DNA of 64,000 nt. It comes from Psychromonas ossibalaenae ATCC BAA-1528. GTDB lineage: Bacteria; Pseudomonadota; Gammaproteobacteria; Enterobacterales; Psychromonadaceae. The translations under genes and the position numbers were made by a program. Location: the NCBI RefSeq assembly GCF_000381745.1, contig NZ_KB906968.1:58511-122510 (forward strand), given 5' to 3'. Below, piece after piece: positions 8,554 through 17,441 of the stretch (its first letter is position 1; the number at the start of each line of letters is the position of its first letter). The notes beneath the pieces were generated by a model. It was given only the letters and a program-made list of their open reading frames with translations. It did not search any database and was not told the origin of the DNA.

Positions 8554-9330
8554 TTACTGAGCCGCACCGTAAACATCAAAAGTAAAATATTTATCCTGGA
8601 TAGTTTTATAAGTACCGTCTGCACGAATAGCTGCAATTGCACTGTCTAACTTCACTTTCAGTGCTTTATCCTGCTTACGCAGTGCAATACCAGCACCTTC
8701 ACCAAACCATTTAGGATCGTTTAATTTAGGACCGATAAATTCATATTTATCACCGTCTTCTTTTGCTAATAAGCCGTCAGCAATAGCGGCAGAGTCTGCC
8801 ATTACATAATCTAAACGGCCAGCTTTAAGATCCAGATATGCTTCGTCAGCTGAACCGTAACGTTTGATCTTGGCATTAGGGTAATTATCCGAGATGTACA
8901 GATCCATCGTTGTTGCACGCTGTACACCTACGCTTTTACCTGCCATAAACTCTTTGGTCGGCTGGAAATCAGTTCCTTTCAGAGCAACAAAACGCGCTGG
9001 AATATGCTGGTATTTATCCGAGAAAGCGACTTTCTTTTTACGCTCTTCAGTAATATCCATTGTGGCAATAATAGCATCAAATTTACGACCTAATAACGCC
9101 GGAATAATACCGTCCCAGTCCTGCTTTACTAAAGTACATTTGACTTCCATCTCGGCACACAAAGCATTAGCAATATCAATATCAAATCCGGTAACACTTC
9201 CGTCAGCTTCTGTTTTACTAAACGGAGGGTAGGCACCTTCCACTCCAAAACGGATATGCTTCCACTCTTTTGCCTGCGCGGCGTTAAATGACAAGGCGAA
9301 TAGTGCAATTAACAAACTGATTTTTTTCAT
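8554..9330 (-). CDS. hisJ: Periplasmic basic-amino-acid binding protein (HisJ/ArgT family)
   Basis: 258 residues. A signal peptide (about 1-20, cleavage after AQA) precedes a solute-binding protein with AYPPFSKTEADGSVTGFDID, DWDGIIPALLGRKFDAI and the C-terminal KYFTFDVYG typical of HisJ/ArgT/OccT proteins. It binds lysine, arginine, ornithine or histidine in the periplasm; the exact ligand is not determinable here. It lies between hisP and hisQ, the order P-J-Q-M. Confidence 0.88.
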   Translation of the reverse strand: MKKISLLIALFALSFNAAQAKEWKHIRFGVEGAYPPFSKTEADGSVTGFDIDIANALCAEMEVKCTLVKQDWDGIIPALLGRKFDAIIATMDITEERKKKVAFSDKYQHIPARFVALKGTDFQPTKEFMAGKSVGVQRATTMDLYISDNYPNAKIKRYGSADEAYLDLKAGRLDYVMADSAAIADGLLAKEDGDKYEFIGPKLNDPKWFGEGAGIALRKQDKALKVKLDSAIAAIRADGTYKTIQDKYFTFDVYGAAQ

Positions 9331-9373
9331 TATATATCCTTAATTGGGGTAAATTATTTAAACTATGTTCGGG

Positions 9374-10141
9374 TTAATAAACTGATGAAATAAATTGTTT
9401 AAAACGTTCTGATGACGGGTTTTCAAAAATAACTTCCGGCTTGCCCTGTTCCTCGACTAAACCTTCGTGCAGAAACAGTACCTTGTTTGAAACATCACGA
9501 GCAAATGCCATTTCGTGAGTAACAACCAGCATGGTTCTGCCCTCTTCTGCCAGGCCGCGCATCACACTCAGCACTTCTCCTACCAGTTCAGGATCAAGTG
9601 CAGAGGTCGGCTCATCAAAGAGCATCACTTCAGGCTCGACAGCAAGCGCACGCGCAATAGCTACCCGCTGCTGCTGACCGCCGGAAAGCTGTCCGGGAAA
9701 ATTATTTTTTCTTTCATGCAAACCAACACGCTGCAGGATCGCTTCTGCTTTTACAATCGCCTCTTTTTTAGGCACACCTAAAACATGCACCGGCGCTTCA
9801 ATAACATTTTCTAATACCGTCATATGCGACCACAGATTAAAGCTTTGAAAAACCATTGCTAAACGAGAACGAATACGTTCGACTTGTTTAATTGAAGCCG
9901 GTACTGCACCACGTTTTTTATCCTGTTTCATTTCTATCAGTTCACCATTAACTCGAATTTCTCCCGAGCTAGGTGTTTCAAGCAGGTTTACACAGCGCAG
10001 CAGAGTACTTTTGCCGGATCCCGAAGCACCTAATATAGAAATCACATCACCTTTATGTGCATCTAAATCAATACCTTTTAATACTTCATTGTCTGCAAAT
10101 GATTTATGCAGATCTTTTATCGATAAAGTTGCTGATTTCAT
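9374..10141 (-). CDS. hisP: His/Lys/Arg/Orn ABC transporter ATPase HisP
   Basis: 255 residues from the ATG at 10141; a TTG three codons upstream is an alternative. Walker A GASGSGKST, the characteristic QSFNLWSHMTVLENV stretch, signature LSGGQQQRV and Walker [13 protein letters not shown] are all present. The length near 255 and the segment after Walker A match HisP/OccP rather than ArtP. First gene of the operon, behind a strong ArgR-box match. Confidence 0.9.
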   Translation of the reverse strand: MKSATLSIKDLHKSFADNEVLKGIDLDAHKGDVISILGASGSGKSTLLRCVNLLETPSSGEIRVNGELIEMKQDKKRGAVPASIKQVERIRSRLAMVFQSFNLWSHMTVLENVIEAPVHVLGVPKKEAIVKAEAILQRVGLHERKNNFPGQLSGGQQQRVAIARALAVEPEVMLFDEPTSALDPELVGEVLSVMRGLAEEGRTMLVVTHEMAFARDVSNKVLFLHEGLVEEQGKPEVIFENPSSERFKQFISSVY

Positions 10142-10200
10142 ATTTCTCAAGTTCGTTTTATTAGCTGTTAGACTGACTGCATTAAATGACTTAACACAAA

Positions 10201-10206
10201 GTTATA
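10201..10206 (-). promoter_or_regulatory. Candidate -10 element of hisPJQM
   Basis: Minus-strand TATAAC, about 60 bases before the hisP ATG. The matching -35 (about 10224-10229) is poor, and the ArgR box lies directly upstream of it. Weak evidence alone, but the geometry fits ArgR repression. Confidence 0.35.
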
Positions 10207-10209
10207 CTG

Positions 10210-10244
10210 TGAATCGAATATAAATAAAAATGCATAATTATGCA
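10210..10244. promoter_or_regulatory. ArgR operator (ARG boxes) upstream of hisPJQM
   Basis: 10231-10244 reads TGCATAATTATGCA, a perfect palindrome matching the ArgR core TGMATWWWWATKCA at every position. A TGAAT half-site begins at 10210, exactly 21 bases away, the usual spacing of paired ARG boxes. The site lies about 90 bases upstream of hisP next to a candidate promoter, so arginine-ArgR repression is likely. Confidence 0.7.
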
Positions 10245-10409
10245 AATCATTAATACTCAAGATTTACGAGCTTGTATCTCATTTATAATTTAAATATCTA
10301 CAAAAAGGTGAGGTAGATCTTATTTTTACAAATTTCTTTACAAAAAAATTAGTCATGATATTGTGCGCGCGATTATCTCCCATCCAACTAACATAAAAAG
10401 GTATATTGC

Positions 10410-10988
10410 GTGTCACAAACTATTAATTACGCTAATCCAGCACCACTCGGCCTAATGGGCTTTGGTATGACAACTGTTTTACTTAATATCCACAACGCTG
10501 GATTTTTTCCAATTAGCGCAATGATATTAGCAATGGGCCTATGTTACGGTGGTATAGCACAAATTATCGCCGGTATACTTGAGTTTAAAAAAGGTAACAC
10601 ATTTGGTCTAACCGCTTTCACATCTTACGGTTTTTTCTGGATCAGCTTAGTTGTACTACTAATCATGCCTGAAATGGGATTAGGCGGCGCAGCAGAAGCA
10701 ACACCACATGCATACATGGCGTGGTACTTAGTTATGTGGGGCATCTTTACTGCGTTTATGTTTGTCGGTACGCTGCGCGGTAACAAATGTCTGCAGTTTA
10801 TCTTCGGAAGCTTAACCGTTTTATTCTTTCTGTTAGCAGCACGTGACTTTACCGGTTCGGCATTGATCGGCAAAATTGCCGGATTTGAAGGTCTTATCTG
10901 TGGTTTAAGCGCAATTTACTTAGCAATGGCTGAAGTGATCAACGAACAGTACGGCCGTGAAATTCTGCCTATTGGCGAACCGAAGTAA
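10410..10988 (+). CDS. satP: Acetate/succinate permease SatP (GPR1/FUN34/YaaH family)
   Basis: 192 residues with six transmembrane helices and the diagnostic N-terminal motif [14 protein letters not shown]. Members import acetate, and in E. coli succinate, probably with protons. The start is a GTG at 10410 with AAAAGG (10396-10401) eight bases upstream. A strong bidirectional terminator follows. It faces a DUF3360-type transporter, so the two do not share an operon. Confidence 0.9.
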   Translation: MSQTINYANPAPLGLMGFGMTTVLLNIHNAGFFPISAMILAMGLCYGGIAQIIAGILEFKKGNTFGLTAFTSYGFFWISLVVLLIMPEMGLGGAAEATPHAYMAWYLVMWGIFTAFMFVGTLRGNKCLQFIFGSLTVLFFLLAARDFTGSALIGKIAGFEGLICGLSAIYLAMAEVINEQYGREILPIGEPK

Positions 10989-11012
10989 CAGTTCTATTTA
11001 TTCGCTTAAAAT

Positions 11013-11047
11013 AAAAAGCCGAGTTCTGAATTAGAACTCGGCTTTTT
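11013..11047. terminator. Bidirectional terminator between satP and the DUF3360 gene
   Basis: AAAAGCCGAGTTCT (11014-11027) / AGAACTCGGCTTTT (from 11033), perfect 14-bp stem with loop GAATT and T-tracts on both strands. It serves convergent genes. Confidence 0.92.
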
Positions 11048-11116
11048 TGATCTTAGTATTCCCGTAGCAATCAAAATGCATTTATCAGCGGCACCTTAAA
11101 TGATCACGGGTATATA

Positions 11117-12574
11117 TTAAAGCAGTGCTGGAATACCCGGCAGCTGCCCTACTAATGCTAATGAACCGACACAAATAACAAATGCAATACCCGGAATCAC
11201 TAAACGGTCGGCAAAAGTGAGCTGTTCACTACGCTCTTTGTCACCGATAAAGCCCATATTGTCTAATAGCATGGTTGTTGCCCAGCCGAATACCGGGTTA
11301 ACCAGTGCACTTGCAAAGATACAGATACCTGCGCTTTGTGAGCTTTTATTATCATTAACCATCTGCATACCCGCTTCTAACAGCGGTAAAAATACCCCTA
11401 CTAACAATGCCACACGCAATACAGGTTCCCACATTGCTAAATCCATCGGGAAACCTAATAACGCACAGGCTACACATAAAAGCCCCGTTAAAAGAGCACC
11501 GCCTGGTATAGGACGTTTCGCAATGGCGGCCGGGATCATGTAAGTCCCCCAGGATGATGCTAAGTTTGCCCCGCCTAATACTGAGCCGACAATCTGACGG
11601 ATTGAAACAACCGTCATTGTATCATCGACATCCATCAGTACATTTCTAGCTTTTTTCGGGTAGTTTAACTCCTGGAATACACGGTGACCTAAGAAGTCAG
11701 GAGACCACATAGCAACCGCCAAGATGGCAAACGGAATAACCGCAATATAATGGCTAAGTGTAGGCCAGCCAAGCTTCCAGCCAGTATCTTCACCCCACCA
11801 GTAGAGCGGACTCATGTTTGGCAGACCAGGCTCGGTTACAAATTCAAACGGAGCACCTAATGCGTATGCGGCAACCCCGGCGATGACTGAACATAGCGGA
11901 ATAGCCAGCCAGCGCTTTTTAACACGAGCCAGATATGCATAAACAACAACGGTGATTAAGATAACCACAAAAGCGACAAAGGGCATGCCGATATTACCTG
12001 CAGACCAGGCCTTTAGCTTAGCGATCTGACCAATAGTCCCCACCGCACCGAGGTAAATCAATAACCCCCCGCGTACCCCTTCACCGGTTAAGGTTACCAG
12101 CTTAGAGCCGCCTTTAGACATGCTCAACATAATACCAAATACCCCGACCATAATGCCGAGCGCAAGCGGATGACCACCAGCAGCAGCAATTAACGGGATA
12201 AGTGGAATCATCGGACCGTGCGTACCGGCAAGGTTAGTACGAGGGTTTAATATCGCAGCAAACAACACCACGAATAACACACCTGCAATTACCAGTTCAA
12301 AACGGACGTTTTCTGCAACAAAAGAGGCATCTAAACCAAACTGAGCGGCAAATGCCGTCGCCATAGCAGCTACCATTACAATTTTACCAATGGTAGCTGC
12401 TAATGCAGGTACCCAGTCTTCAATTTCAATACGGTAATCACGATAAGGTAAATTTATACCCCAGCGTTTAAACTTCATGATACTCAGTTCATTGTTTAAG
12501 TAGTCTTCACGGGAACCAAAATCACTCGCGGGTTTGTGTCGTTCACTATACGGTGTATTCTCTGCATCCTGCAT
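11117..12574 (-). CDS. DUF3360-family multi-spanning membrane transporter, substrate unknown
   Basis: 485 residues with a hydrophilic N-terminus of about 50 residues and 11-13 hydrophobic segments. I recognise it as the DUF3360 family of putative membrane transporters from Vibrio-type bacteria; no substrate is known to me. GTHGPMIPLIPLIAAAGGHP and the Gly-rich GEGVRGGLLIYLG stretch are the most conserved-looking parts. AAGGA seven bases upstream supports the ATG. It is monocistronic, and a 14-bp palindrome lies 71 bases upstream of its start. An anion or small-solute transporter is only a guess. Confidence 0.75.
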   Translation of the reverse strand: MQDAENTPYSERHKPASDFGSREDYLNNELSIMKFKRWGINLPYRDYRIEIEDWVPALAATIGKIVMVAAMATAFAAQFGLDASFVAENVRFELVIAGVLFVVLFAAILNPRTNLAGTHGPMIPLIPLIAAAGGHPLALGIMVGVFGIMLSMSKGGSKLVTLTGEGVRGGLLIYLGAVGTIGQIAKLKAWSAGNIGMPFVAFVVILITVVVYAYLARVKKRWLAIPLCSVIAGVAAYALGAPFEFVTEPGLPNMSPLYWWGEDTGWKLGWPTLSHYIAVIPFAILAVAMWSPDFLGHRVFQELNYPKKARNVLMDVDDTMTVVSIRQIVGSVLGGANLASSWGTYMIPAAIAKRPIPGGALLTGLLCVACALLGFPMDLAMWEPVLRVALLVGVFLPLLEAGMQMVNDNKSSQSAGICIFASALVNPVFGWATTMLLDNMGFIGDKERSEQLTFADRLVIPGIAFVICVGSLALVGQLPGIPALL

Positions 12575-12644
12575 AGAAATATCCTTTATATATTTAATCG
12601 TAGTTTTAAAAAAAGTTAAAATAACAACATAAATGAGATGTTTT

Positions 12645-12658
12645 TTGTCTTAAGACAA
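12645..12658. promoter_or_regulatory. Palindrome TTGTCTTAAGACAA upstream of the DUF3360 gene
   Basis: A perfect 14-bp palindrome 71 bases before the start codon, in AT-rich DNA. GTCTTAAGAC is more GC-containing than its surroundings, which makes chance somewhat less likely. I do not recognise the cognate regulator. Confidence 0.35.
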
Positions 12659-13172
12659 TTTATGGCAGATCGTTATAAAATCTAATCAGATAATAAACAA
12701 TAGTGCTAAACCCTGCACAAACCCAGAAAAAACAGTATATTTTTTATACTTAATTGATTGTATATTTCAACAAAAGAATAAAGATGAAAATTAAATAAGC
12801 AGCCCTTCCCATAGGAGATAGTATTTTAACCAAACTGAAAAACAGCCTTAAGAATGACCTTAAAAAGGAAAGGGAATTCACTTTTCAGTGACAACATCAA
12901 GAAACACAGAAGCAGGCGACGTAAGCCATAAGAAAGAAAAGCAAACTTTTCCACACATAAAACAAGTGATTATTTTGACTATTCGGGTACAAAAACTGAG
13001 GTGTATTTCTTGGGATGATAATATACAGCTGAAGCCACGCGTGAAAATATCTGATAGGCCTTTTATCCTGCATGAGAACGGGCCAGAAACTTTAAGTTTC
13101 GTCAGGCATATAAAGAGAGGCACATATTTACTATGCTGATGATGAACAACCGAAATGCAGTTTCGCAGTGTG
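12659..13172. other. Gene-poor spacer downstream of pnp
   Basis: No convincing gene. Two overlapping open frames (12878-13207 minus and 12888-13139 plus) have no recognisable domain, no clear ribosome site and Cys/Phe-rich or basic composition typical of chance frames. A short stretch near 13040-13100 in the plus frame (PFILHENGPE) faintly recalls the cold-shock-domain motif FIEQENGPD, too weak to call. Confidence 0.5.
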
Positions 13173-13254
13173 AAGATGGTCTGAAACTTTCTGCAGACGC
13201 TCTTCACCGTTATTTGAGGGTTAGCTGTGAGATGTGAACTCGACCGTCTTTACC
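13173..13254 (-). pseudogene. Decayed partial copy of the pnp S1-domain coding sequence
   Basis: This stretch aligns at the nucleotide level with pnp bases 13431-13498 (codons about 642-664, S1 domain). The first 35 bases differ at about three positions; then a roughly 13-base insertion follows; then TGTGAGATGTGAAC and GACCGTCTTTACC are identical again. It lies beyond the pnp terminator in the same orientation, and the frame is broken. This is best read as a remnant of duplication or of a former second pnp 3-prime end. Confidence 0.75.
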
Positions 13255-13265
13255 TTTCTACCGGC

Positions 13266-13294
13266 ACAAAAAAAGCAAGCCGAAGCTTGCTTTA
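13266..13294 (-). terminator. pnp terminator
   Basis: AAAGCAAGC / GCTTGCTTT around a CGAA loop, 25-50 bases after the pnp stop on the minus strand; the plus-strand run of A supplies the U-tract. Confidence 0.88.
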
Positions 13295-13317
13295 GTAATT
13301 AACGGTTAAGTTAAATA

Positions 13318-15423
13318 TTATTCAGCAGCTGGAGCTTCTTTCTTTTCCATTGCTTCTTTGATGCTTAGACGTACACGGCCCTGGCGATCAACTTCTAGTA
13401 CTTTAACTTTTACTTCTTGACCTTCTTTAAGATGGTCAGAAACTTTCTGTACACGCTCTTCACAGATTTGTGAGATGTGAACCAGACCGTCTTTACCAGG
13501 TAAGATGTTTACGAATGCGCCGAAATCAGCCAGACGTACAACTTTACCAGAGTAGATAGTACCTACTTCAACTTCTGCTGTAAGTGCTTTAATGCGGTTG
13601 ATTGCATCGTCAGCCTGCTCACCAGAAGTGGCAGCAATTTTAACTGTACCATCATCTTCGATTTCAATCGTAGTACCCGTTTCTTCACAAAGCGCACGGA
13701 TAACCGCACCACCTTTACCGATAACATCACGGATTTTATCAGTGCTGATTTTCAGTGTATGAATACGCGGAGCAAACTGAGAAATATCTTCACGACCTTG
13801 AGGCAGTGCTGCATCCATTACTGTTAAGATATGTAAACGTGCAGCTTTTGCCTGGTTTAAAGCAATCTGCATGATCTCTTTAGTGATACCTTCAATTTTG
13901 ATATCCATCTGCAGTGCAGTGATACCAGCGTCAGTACCTGCTACTTTAAAGTCCATATCACCAAGATGATCTTCATCACCTAAGATATCAGAAAGAACAA
14001 CGAACTCTTCGCCTTCTTTCACTAGGCCCATTGCGATACCCGCAACAGAAGCTTTAAGAGGAACACCCGCATCCATAAGTGCTAGAGATGAACCACAAAC
14101 AGAAGCCATTGAAGATGAACCGTTAGATTCAGTGATTTCCGATACAACACGTACAGTGTACGGGAATTCTTCAACCGTAGGCATTACTGCTAATACACCA
14201 CGTTTCGCTAGACGACCGTGACCGATTTCACGACGCTTAGGAGAACCAACAAAACCTGTTTCGCCTACACAGTATGGAGGGAAGTTGTAATGCAATAAGA
14301 AGTGATCTTTCTTCTCACCCATTAGGCTGTCGATGATTTGTGCATCACGTTGTGTACCAAGCGTAGCCGTCACTAACGCTTGAGTTTCACCACGTGTAAA
14401 TAGTGAAGAACCGTGAGTACGTGGTAATACACCAGTACGAACGTCAAGTGCACGAACACTCTCTGGATCACGACCATCGATACGCGGCTCACCTTTGATG
14501 ATGCGCGTACGTACAACCGTTTTTTCTAAATCGTGTAAGTATTCACCTACTTGTTTAGCTTCTAAAGACTCGTCAGCAGCTAATAACTTCTCTTTAACTT
14601 CAGAAGTGATCGCTTTGATTGCATCGTAACGATCGCCTTTGTCGCTGATTTGATAAGCTTGTTCAAAACGCGCCTGCGCTTCAGTCGCAATCGCAGCATC
14701 TAATGCTTCGTTACGTACAGGTGCTTTCCAATCCCAAGCAGGACGTGCAACTTCAGCAGCGAATTCTTTAATCGCGTTAACAACAACCTGCTGCTGATCG
14801 TGACCGTATACAACAGCGCCTAACATTACGTCTTCGCTTAAGATAGCAGCTTCAGATTCAACCATTAATACCGCGTTGTCTGTACCTGATACTACAAGGT
14901 TAAGATCACTTGTTTCTAATTCTGTTTTAGTCGGGTTAAGCAGGTATTGACCTTCTTTATAACCAACACGAGCACAACCGATAGGACCATTAAAAGGCAT
15001 ACCAGAGATAGAAAGTGCCGCAGATGTTGCAATCATAGCAACGATATCCGGGTTAACTTCTGGGTTAATTGAAACAACAGTTGCAATCACTTGTACTTCG
15101 TTTTTGAAACCTTCTGGGAAAAGAGGACGAACTGGACGGTCAATAAGACGTGCAATTAACGTTTCTTCTTCAGATGGACGGCCTTCACGTTTGAAGAAAC
15201 CACCTGGGATTTTACCGGCAGCGTATGTTTTTTCCTGGTAGTTAACAGTAAGAGGGAAGAAGTCACGCTCTTGATCATCTGCATTTTTACCAACAACAGA
15301 AACGAATACACAAGTATCGTCCATGCTGCACATAACAGCAGCTGTTGCTTGACGTGCAATTACGCCAGTTTCTAGGGTTACAGTATGTTCGCCATACTGA
15401 AAACTTTTAACAATAGGAGTCAT
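13318..15423 (-). CDS. pnp: Polyribonucleotide nucleotidyltransferase (PNPase)
   Basis: 701 residues. Two RNase PH-like cores flank a helical linker; a KH domain (about 555-615, [11 protein letters not shown]) and an S1 domain (about 620-690) bind RNA. It degrades mRNA 3-prime to 5-prime with phosphate, alone or in the degradosome. AAAGGA precedes the ATG. It lies 160 bases downstream of rpsO across a terminator-like hairpin, the usual rpsO-pnp arrangement. PNPase normally controls its own mRNA through this leader. Confidence 0.97.
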   Translation of the reverse strand: MTPIVKSFQYGEHTVTLETGVIARQATAAVMCSMDDTCVFVSVVGKNADDQERDFFPLTVNYQEKTYAAGKIPGGFFKREGRPSEEETLIARLIDRPVRPLFPEGFKNEVQVIATVVSINPEVNPDIVAMIATSAALSISGMPFNGPIGCARVGYKEGQYLLNPTKTELETSDLNLVVSGTDNAVLMVESEAAILSEDVMLGAVVYGHDQQQVVVNAIKEFAAEVARPAWDWKAPVRNEALDAAIATEAQARFEQAYQISDKGDRYDAIKAITSEVKEKLLAADESLEAKQVGEYLHDLEKTVVRTRIIKGEPRIDGRDPESVRALDVRTGVLPRTHGSSLFTRGETQALVTATLGTQRDAQIIDSLMGEKKDHFLLHYNFPPYCVGETGFVGSPKRREIGHGRLAKRGVLAVMPTVEEFPYTVRVVSEITESNGSSSMASVCGSSLALMDAGVPLKASVAGIAMGLVKEGEEFVVLSDILGDEDHLGDMDFKVAGTDAGITALQMDIKIEGITKEIMQIALNQAKAARLHILTVMDAALPQGREDISQFAPRIHTLKISTDKIRDVIGKGGAVIRALCEETGTTIEIEDDGTVKIAATSGEQADDAINRIKALTAEVEVGTIYSGKVVRLADFGAFVNILPGKDGLVHISQICEERVQKVSDHLKEGQEVKVKVLEVDRQGRVRLSIKEAMEKKEAPAAE

Positions 15424-15536
15424 TTTTTTTCCTTTAATAAATTTATAGTCTTTATGCTTTTTATCGCGCCGATAGTATACGTCAAACTGCCTGCTTTAAA
15501 ACGTTTTAAACATGTTTTTTTGTGTTTTAGAAACAA

Positions 15537-15561
15537 AAAAAGAGCCCTATAGGCTCTTTTT
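15537..15561 (-). terminator. Terminator-like hairpin between rpsO and pnp
   Basis: AAAAAGAGCC (15537-15546) / GGCTCTTTTT (15552-15561), loop CTATA, 23 bases after the rpsO stop. It has U-tracts on both strands. In enterobacteria this region carries the rpsO terminator and an RNase III processing site for pnp autocontrol; whether that holds here is inference. Confidence 0.85.
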
Positions 15562-15583
15562 GAAATCAGTTTTTAACTCAGAA

Positions 15584-15853
15584 TTAACGACGTAGGCCTA
15601 ATTCAGAGATAAGTGCTGTGTATGCAGCTACGTTTTTACGCTTTAGGTAGTCAAGTAATTTACGACGCTGAGCAACCATGCGTAATAGACCACGACGGCT
15701 GTGGTGATCATGGATGTGCTCTTTGAAGTGACCCTGAAGGTGGTTGATTTGTGCTGTGTACAAAGCAACTTGAACTTCAGATGAACCAGTATCGCCTTCT
15801 GAACGACCAAATTTTGCTACGATTTCAGCTTTCTGTTGTGCACTTAGTGACAT
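15584..15853 (-). CDS. rpsO: 30S ribosomal protein S15
   Basis: 89 residues, the universal length. It has the S15 blocks [34 protein letters not shown] and the end [16 protein letters not shown]. It binds the central domain of 16S rRNA. GGAG lies upstream of the ATG. It is normally directly downstream of truB; here about 5.1 kb of other genes separates them. Confidence 0.98.
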   Translation of the reverse strand: MSLSAQQKAEIVAKFGRSEGDTGSSEVQVALYTAQINHLQGHFKEHIHDHHSRRGLLRMVAQRRKLLDYLKRKNVAAYTALISELGLRR

Positions 15854-15873
15854 AACATACTCCGATATTTTAT

Positions 15874-15889
15874 GGTTATGTGAATAACC
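15874..15889 (-). promoter_or_regulatory. rpsO: Small hairpin in the rpsO leader
   Basis: GGTTAT GTGA ATAACC, a perfect 6-bp stem 21 bases before the rpsO start. In E. coli S15 represses itself through a pseudoknot in this place; the position is suggestive but I cannot confirm a pseudoknot. Confidence 0.35.
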
Positions 15890-16202
15890 TATTTAAATTA
15901 TTACCGCCGATCACTAATTCAGCGATAAAGTGAACCGCGGATTTTACGGAGTATTAAGCAACTAAGCAATAGTTATCGAAGAGATAATTACATTTTCAAC
16001 AGCCCTACTCTATAACAGCCCCCTGCAAAGACAAACAGCAGCTGGTTATCACTATCAGATATAATACCTTCAGTAAATCGTACAGATTTTATTATTCAGA
16101 AATAAATACAATATGTGTATTTACAACAGCATCGCCTATAAGAGAAACTCTGAATATCTCGAACAAATATTTATCGAAAATGCTATAAATCAGGGGAATA
16201 AA
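15890..16202. other. Intergenic region between rpsO and the ToxR-like operon
   Basis: Divergent promoter region of about 310 bases. An in-frame extension of the regulator (ATG at 16113) runs through it but lacks a ribosome site and has no domain character. No sharp promoter or operator could be picked by eye. Confidence 0.4.
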
Positions 16203-16907
16203 ATGATTAACAGCAATGCAGAAACTGTAAAAATCAATGATCTTATTGTCATTGATTTTAAAGCAGCAAGTATAAGCTACCTTAACAGCGGCCATAAAAT
16301 ACAAGTGCCTGCCAATGAAATTCTGTTATTACGCTATTTCTGTACTCTGAGTAATCAAACCCTGACAAAAGAAGATATCATTGATTTTGTCTGGACGTCT
16401 CGAGGCATTGTGGTTGATGACGGCAGTCTGCTGCAGTGTATTTCAAACTGTCGAAAACTACTTAATAATAAAGAAACACAATTAATCAAAACTGAAAGAC
16501 GGATTGGTTATCTGTTCACCGGCAGGGTTACTCCCTTAGATGAACCTCACAGTGAAAGCAGTGACATTATAATTGACACTGTAACAGAGCCCGCCTGCAC
16601 AAGTGACAGCAAAAACAGGATACGCATCCGTTACCGCTGTATATCTATTTATTTTCTGTTGTTTGTTGTATCTGCAGCGATAGGCGCAGGTACCGGTTTG
16701 CTTTTCTCCTCCGAAAGTCAGGAAACGGTTTATAGCACCGCAAAAATACAGTCAAATTGTTTTATCGCTTCCCACGGAACGGAATCTGCCTTAACGATAA
16801 CGAATATCGGAGTATACAACTTTAAAAATGTACAGATGCTAGTACCTGAGACGGGTGAAATCATCAGCATATCTTCCGAATATCAAGGAGTTACATGTGA
16901 AGACTAA
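16203..16907 (+). CDS. ToxR/CadC-like transmembrane winged-helix regulator
   Basis: 234 residues from the ATG at 16203, preceded by AGGGGA; an in-frame ATG at 16113 lacks a site. Residues about 15-107 form an OmpR/ToxR-type winged helix (VWTSRGIVVDDGSLLQCISN and TERRIGYLF). An acidic linker, one transmembrane helix (about 147-168) and a periplasmic domain of about 65 residues with Cys186 and Cys232 follow. The layout is that of ToxR, TcpP, GrvA and MarT: DNA binding in the cytoplasm controlled from the periplasm. The next gene overlaps it by 11 bases and encodes a small periplasmic partner. Target genes are unknown. Confidence 0.85.
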   Translation: MINSNAETVKINDLIVIDFKAASISYLNSGHKIQVPANEILLLRYFCTLSNQTLTKEDIIDFVWTSRGIVVDDGSLLQCISNCRKLLNNKETQLIKTERRIGYLFTGRVTPLDEPHSESSDIIIDTVTEPACTSDSKNRIRIRYRCISIYFLLFVVSAAIGAGTGLLFSSESQETVYSTAKIQSNCFIASHGTESALTITNIGVYNFKNVQMLVPETGEIISISSEYQGVTCED

Positions 16908-17367
16908 ATATCTGCTAAGCTGCATTATCAGTGGATTACTGTGCGGTTTTATTGCTTACCAATGCTTTCTTTACTTCAACGGTTCTGGCCTGCCTCAAGG
17001 AACTTACCAGTCATCAATGATTATGAAAATTGAAAGAAACGGCCGGCACTTCACCCTGCCCGTTGAAAGCCGTATTGAGATTAATGATGAGCAGTTTAAC
17101 CTGTTATTTATTACCGATGGAGACTCTGGATTTTCATCGACCGGTACTGTGGAAAAAGATGCTGACAGTATTCGTTTTATTCATGCACAGCGACATCTGA
17201 TTGCCCCTGAAAAAGCAGCCACAGTATTAGAGCAGACGCTGATAAGACCAGGAAGCTTGTCGGGTAAACTTCGTTTACAGGTTATTGATCAACACTCATT
17301 TGCCATTATCGGAGAATCAATTGCACTTTATTACACCAGTAAAAATCAGCCTGATGAGCCGGATTAG
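16897..17367 (+). CDS. ToxS/FidL-like single-pass periplasmic partner protein
   Basis: 156 residues from a GTG at 16897 with AAGGAG (16885-16890) six bases upstream; a GTG at 16855 lacks such a site. A short cytoplasmic N-terminus and one transmembrane helix (about 4-26) lead into a periplasmic beta-rich domain (LPQGTYQSSMIMKIERNG and later). The gene overlaps the regulator by 11 bases, so translation is coupled. Size, topology and position match ToxS, VtrC, TcpH and FidL proteins, which stabilise their membrane-bound regulator. Sequence similarity to any one is too low for me to choose. Confidence 0.65.
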   Translation: MKTKYLLSCIISGLLCGFIAYQCFLYFNGSGLPQGTYQSSMIMKIERNGRHFTLPVESRIEINDEQFNLLFITDGDSGFSSTGTVEKDADSIRFIHAQRHLIAPEKAATVLEQTLIRPGSLSGKLRLQVIDQHSFAIIGESIALYYTSKNQPDEPD

Positions 17368-17441
17368 AGTGTCAAAAACAAATTAAAGCTGTATATCAAG
17401 CATATCAAACTGCTCTAAAAGCATATTCCGCACAGAGATTT

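Noticed and set aside
13030-13110. Possible remnant of a cold-shock gene (plus-frame PFILHENGPE against FIEQENGPD)
   Set aside because: Only about six residues agree and the RNP1 motif is missing; chance cannot be excluded.
12878-13207. Minus-strand open frame of 109 codons downstream of pnp
   Set aside because: Cys/Phe-rich chance-like composition, no ribosome site, and its start lies inside the decayed pnp copy read in another frame.
16113-16202. N-terminal extension of the ToxR-like regulator
   Set aside because: No ribosome site at 16113, and AGGGGA precedes the ATG at 16203, which starts the winged-helix domain.
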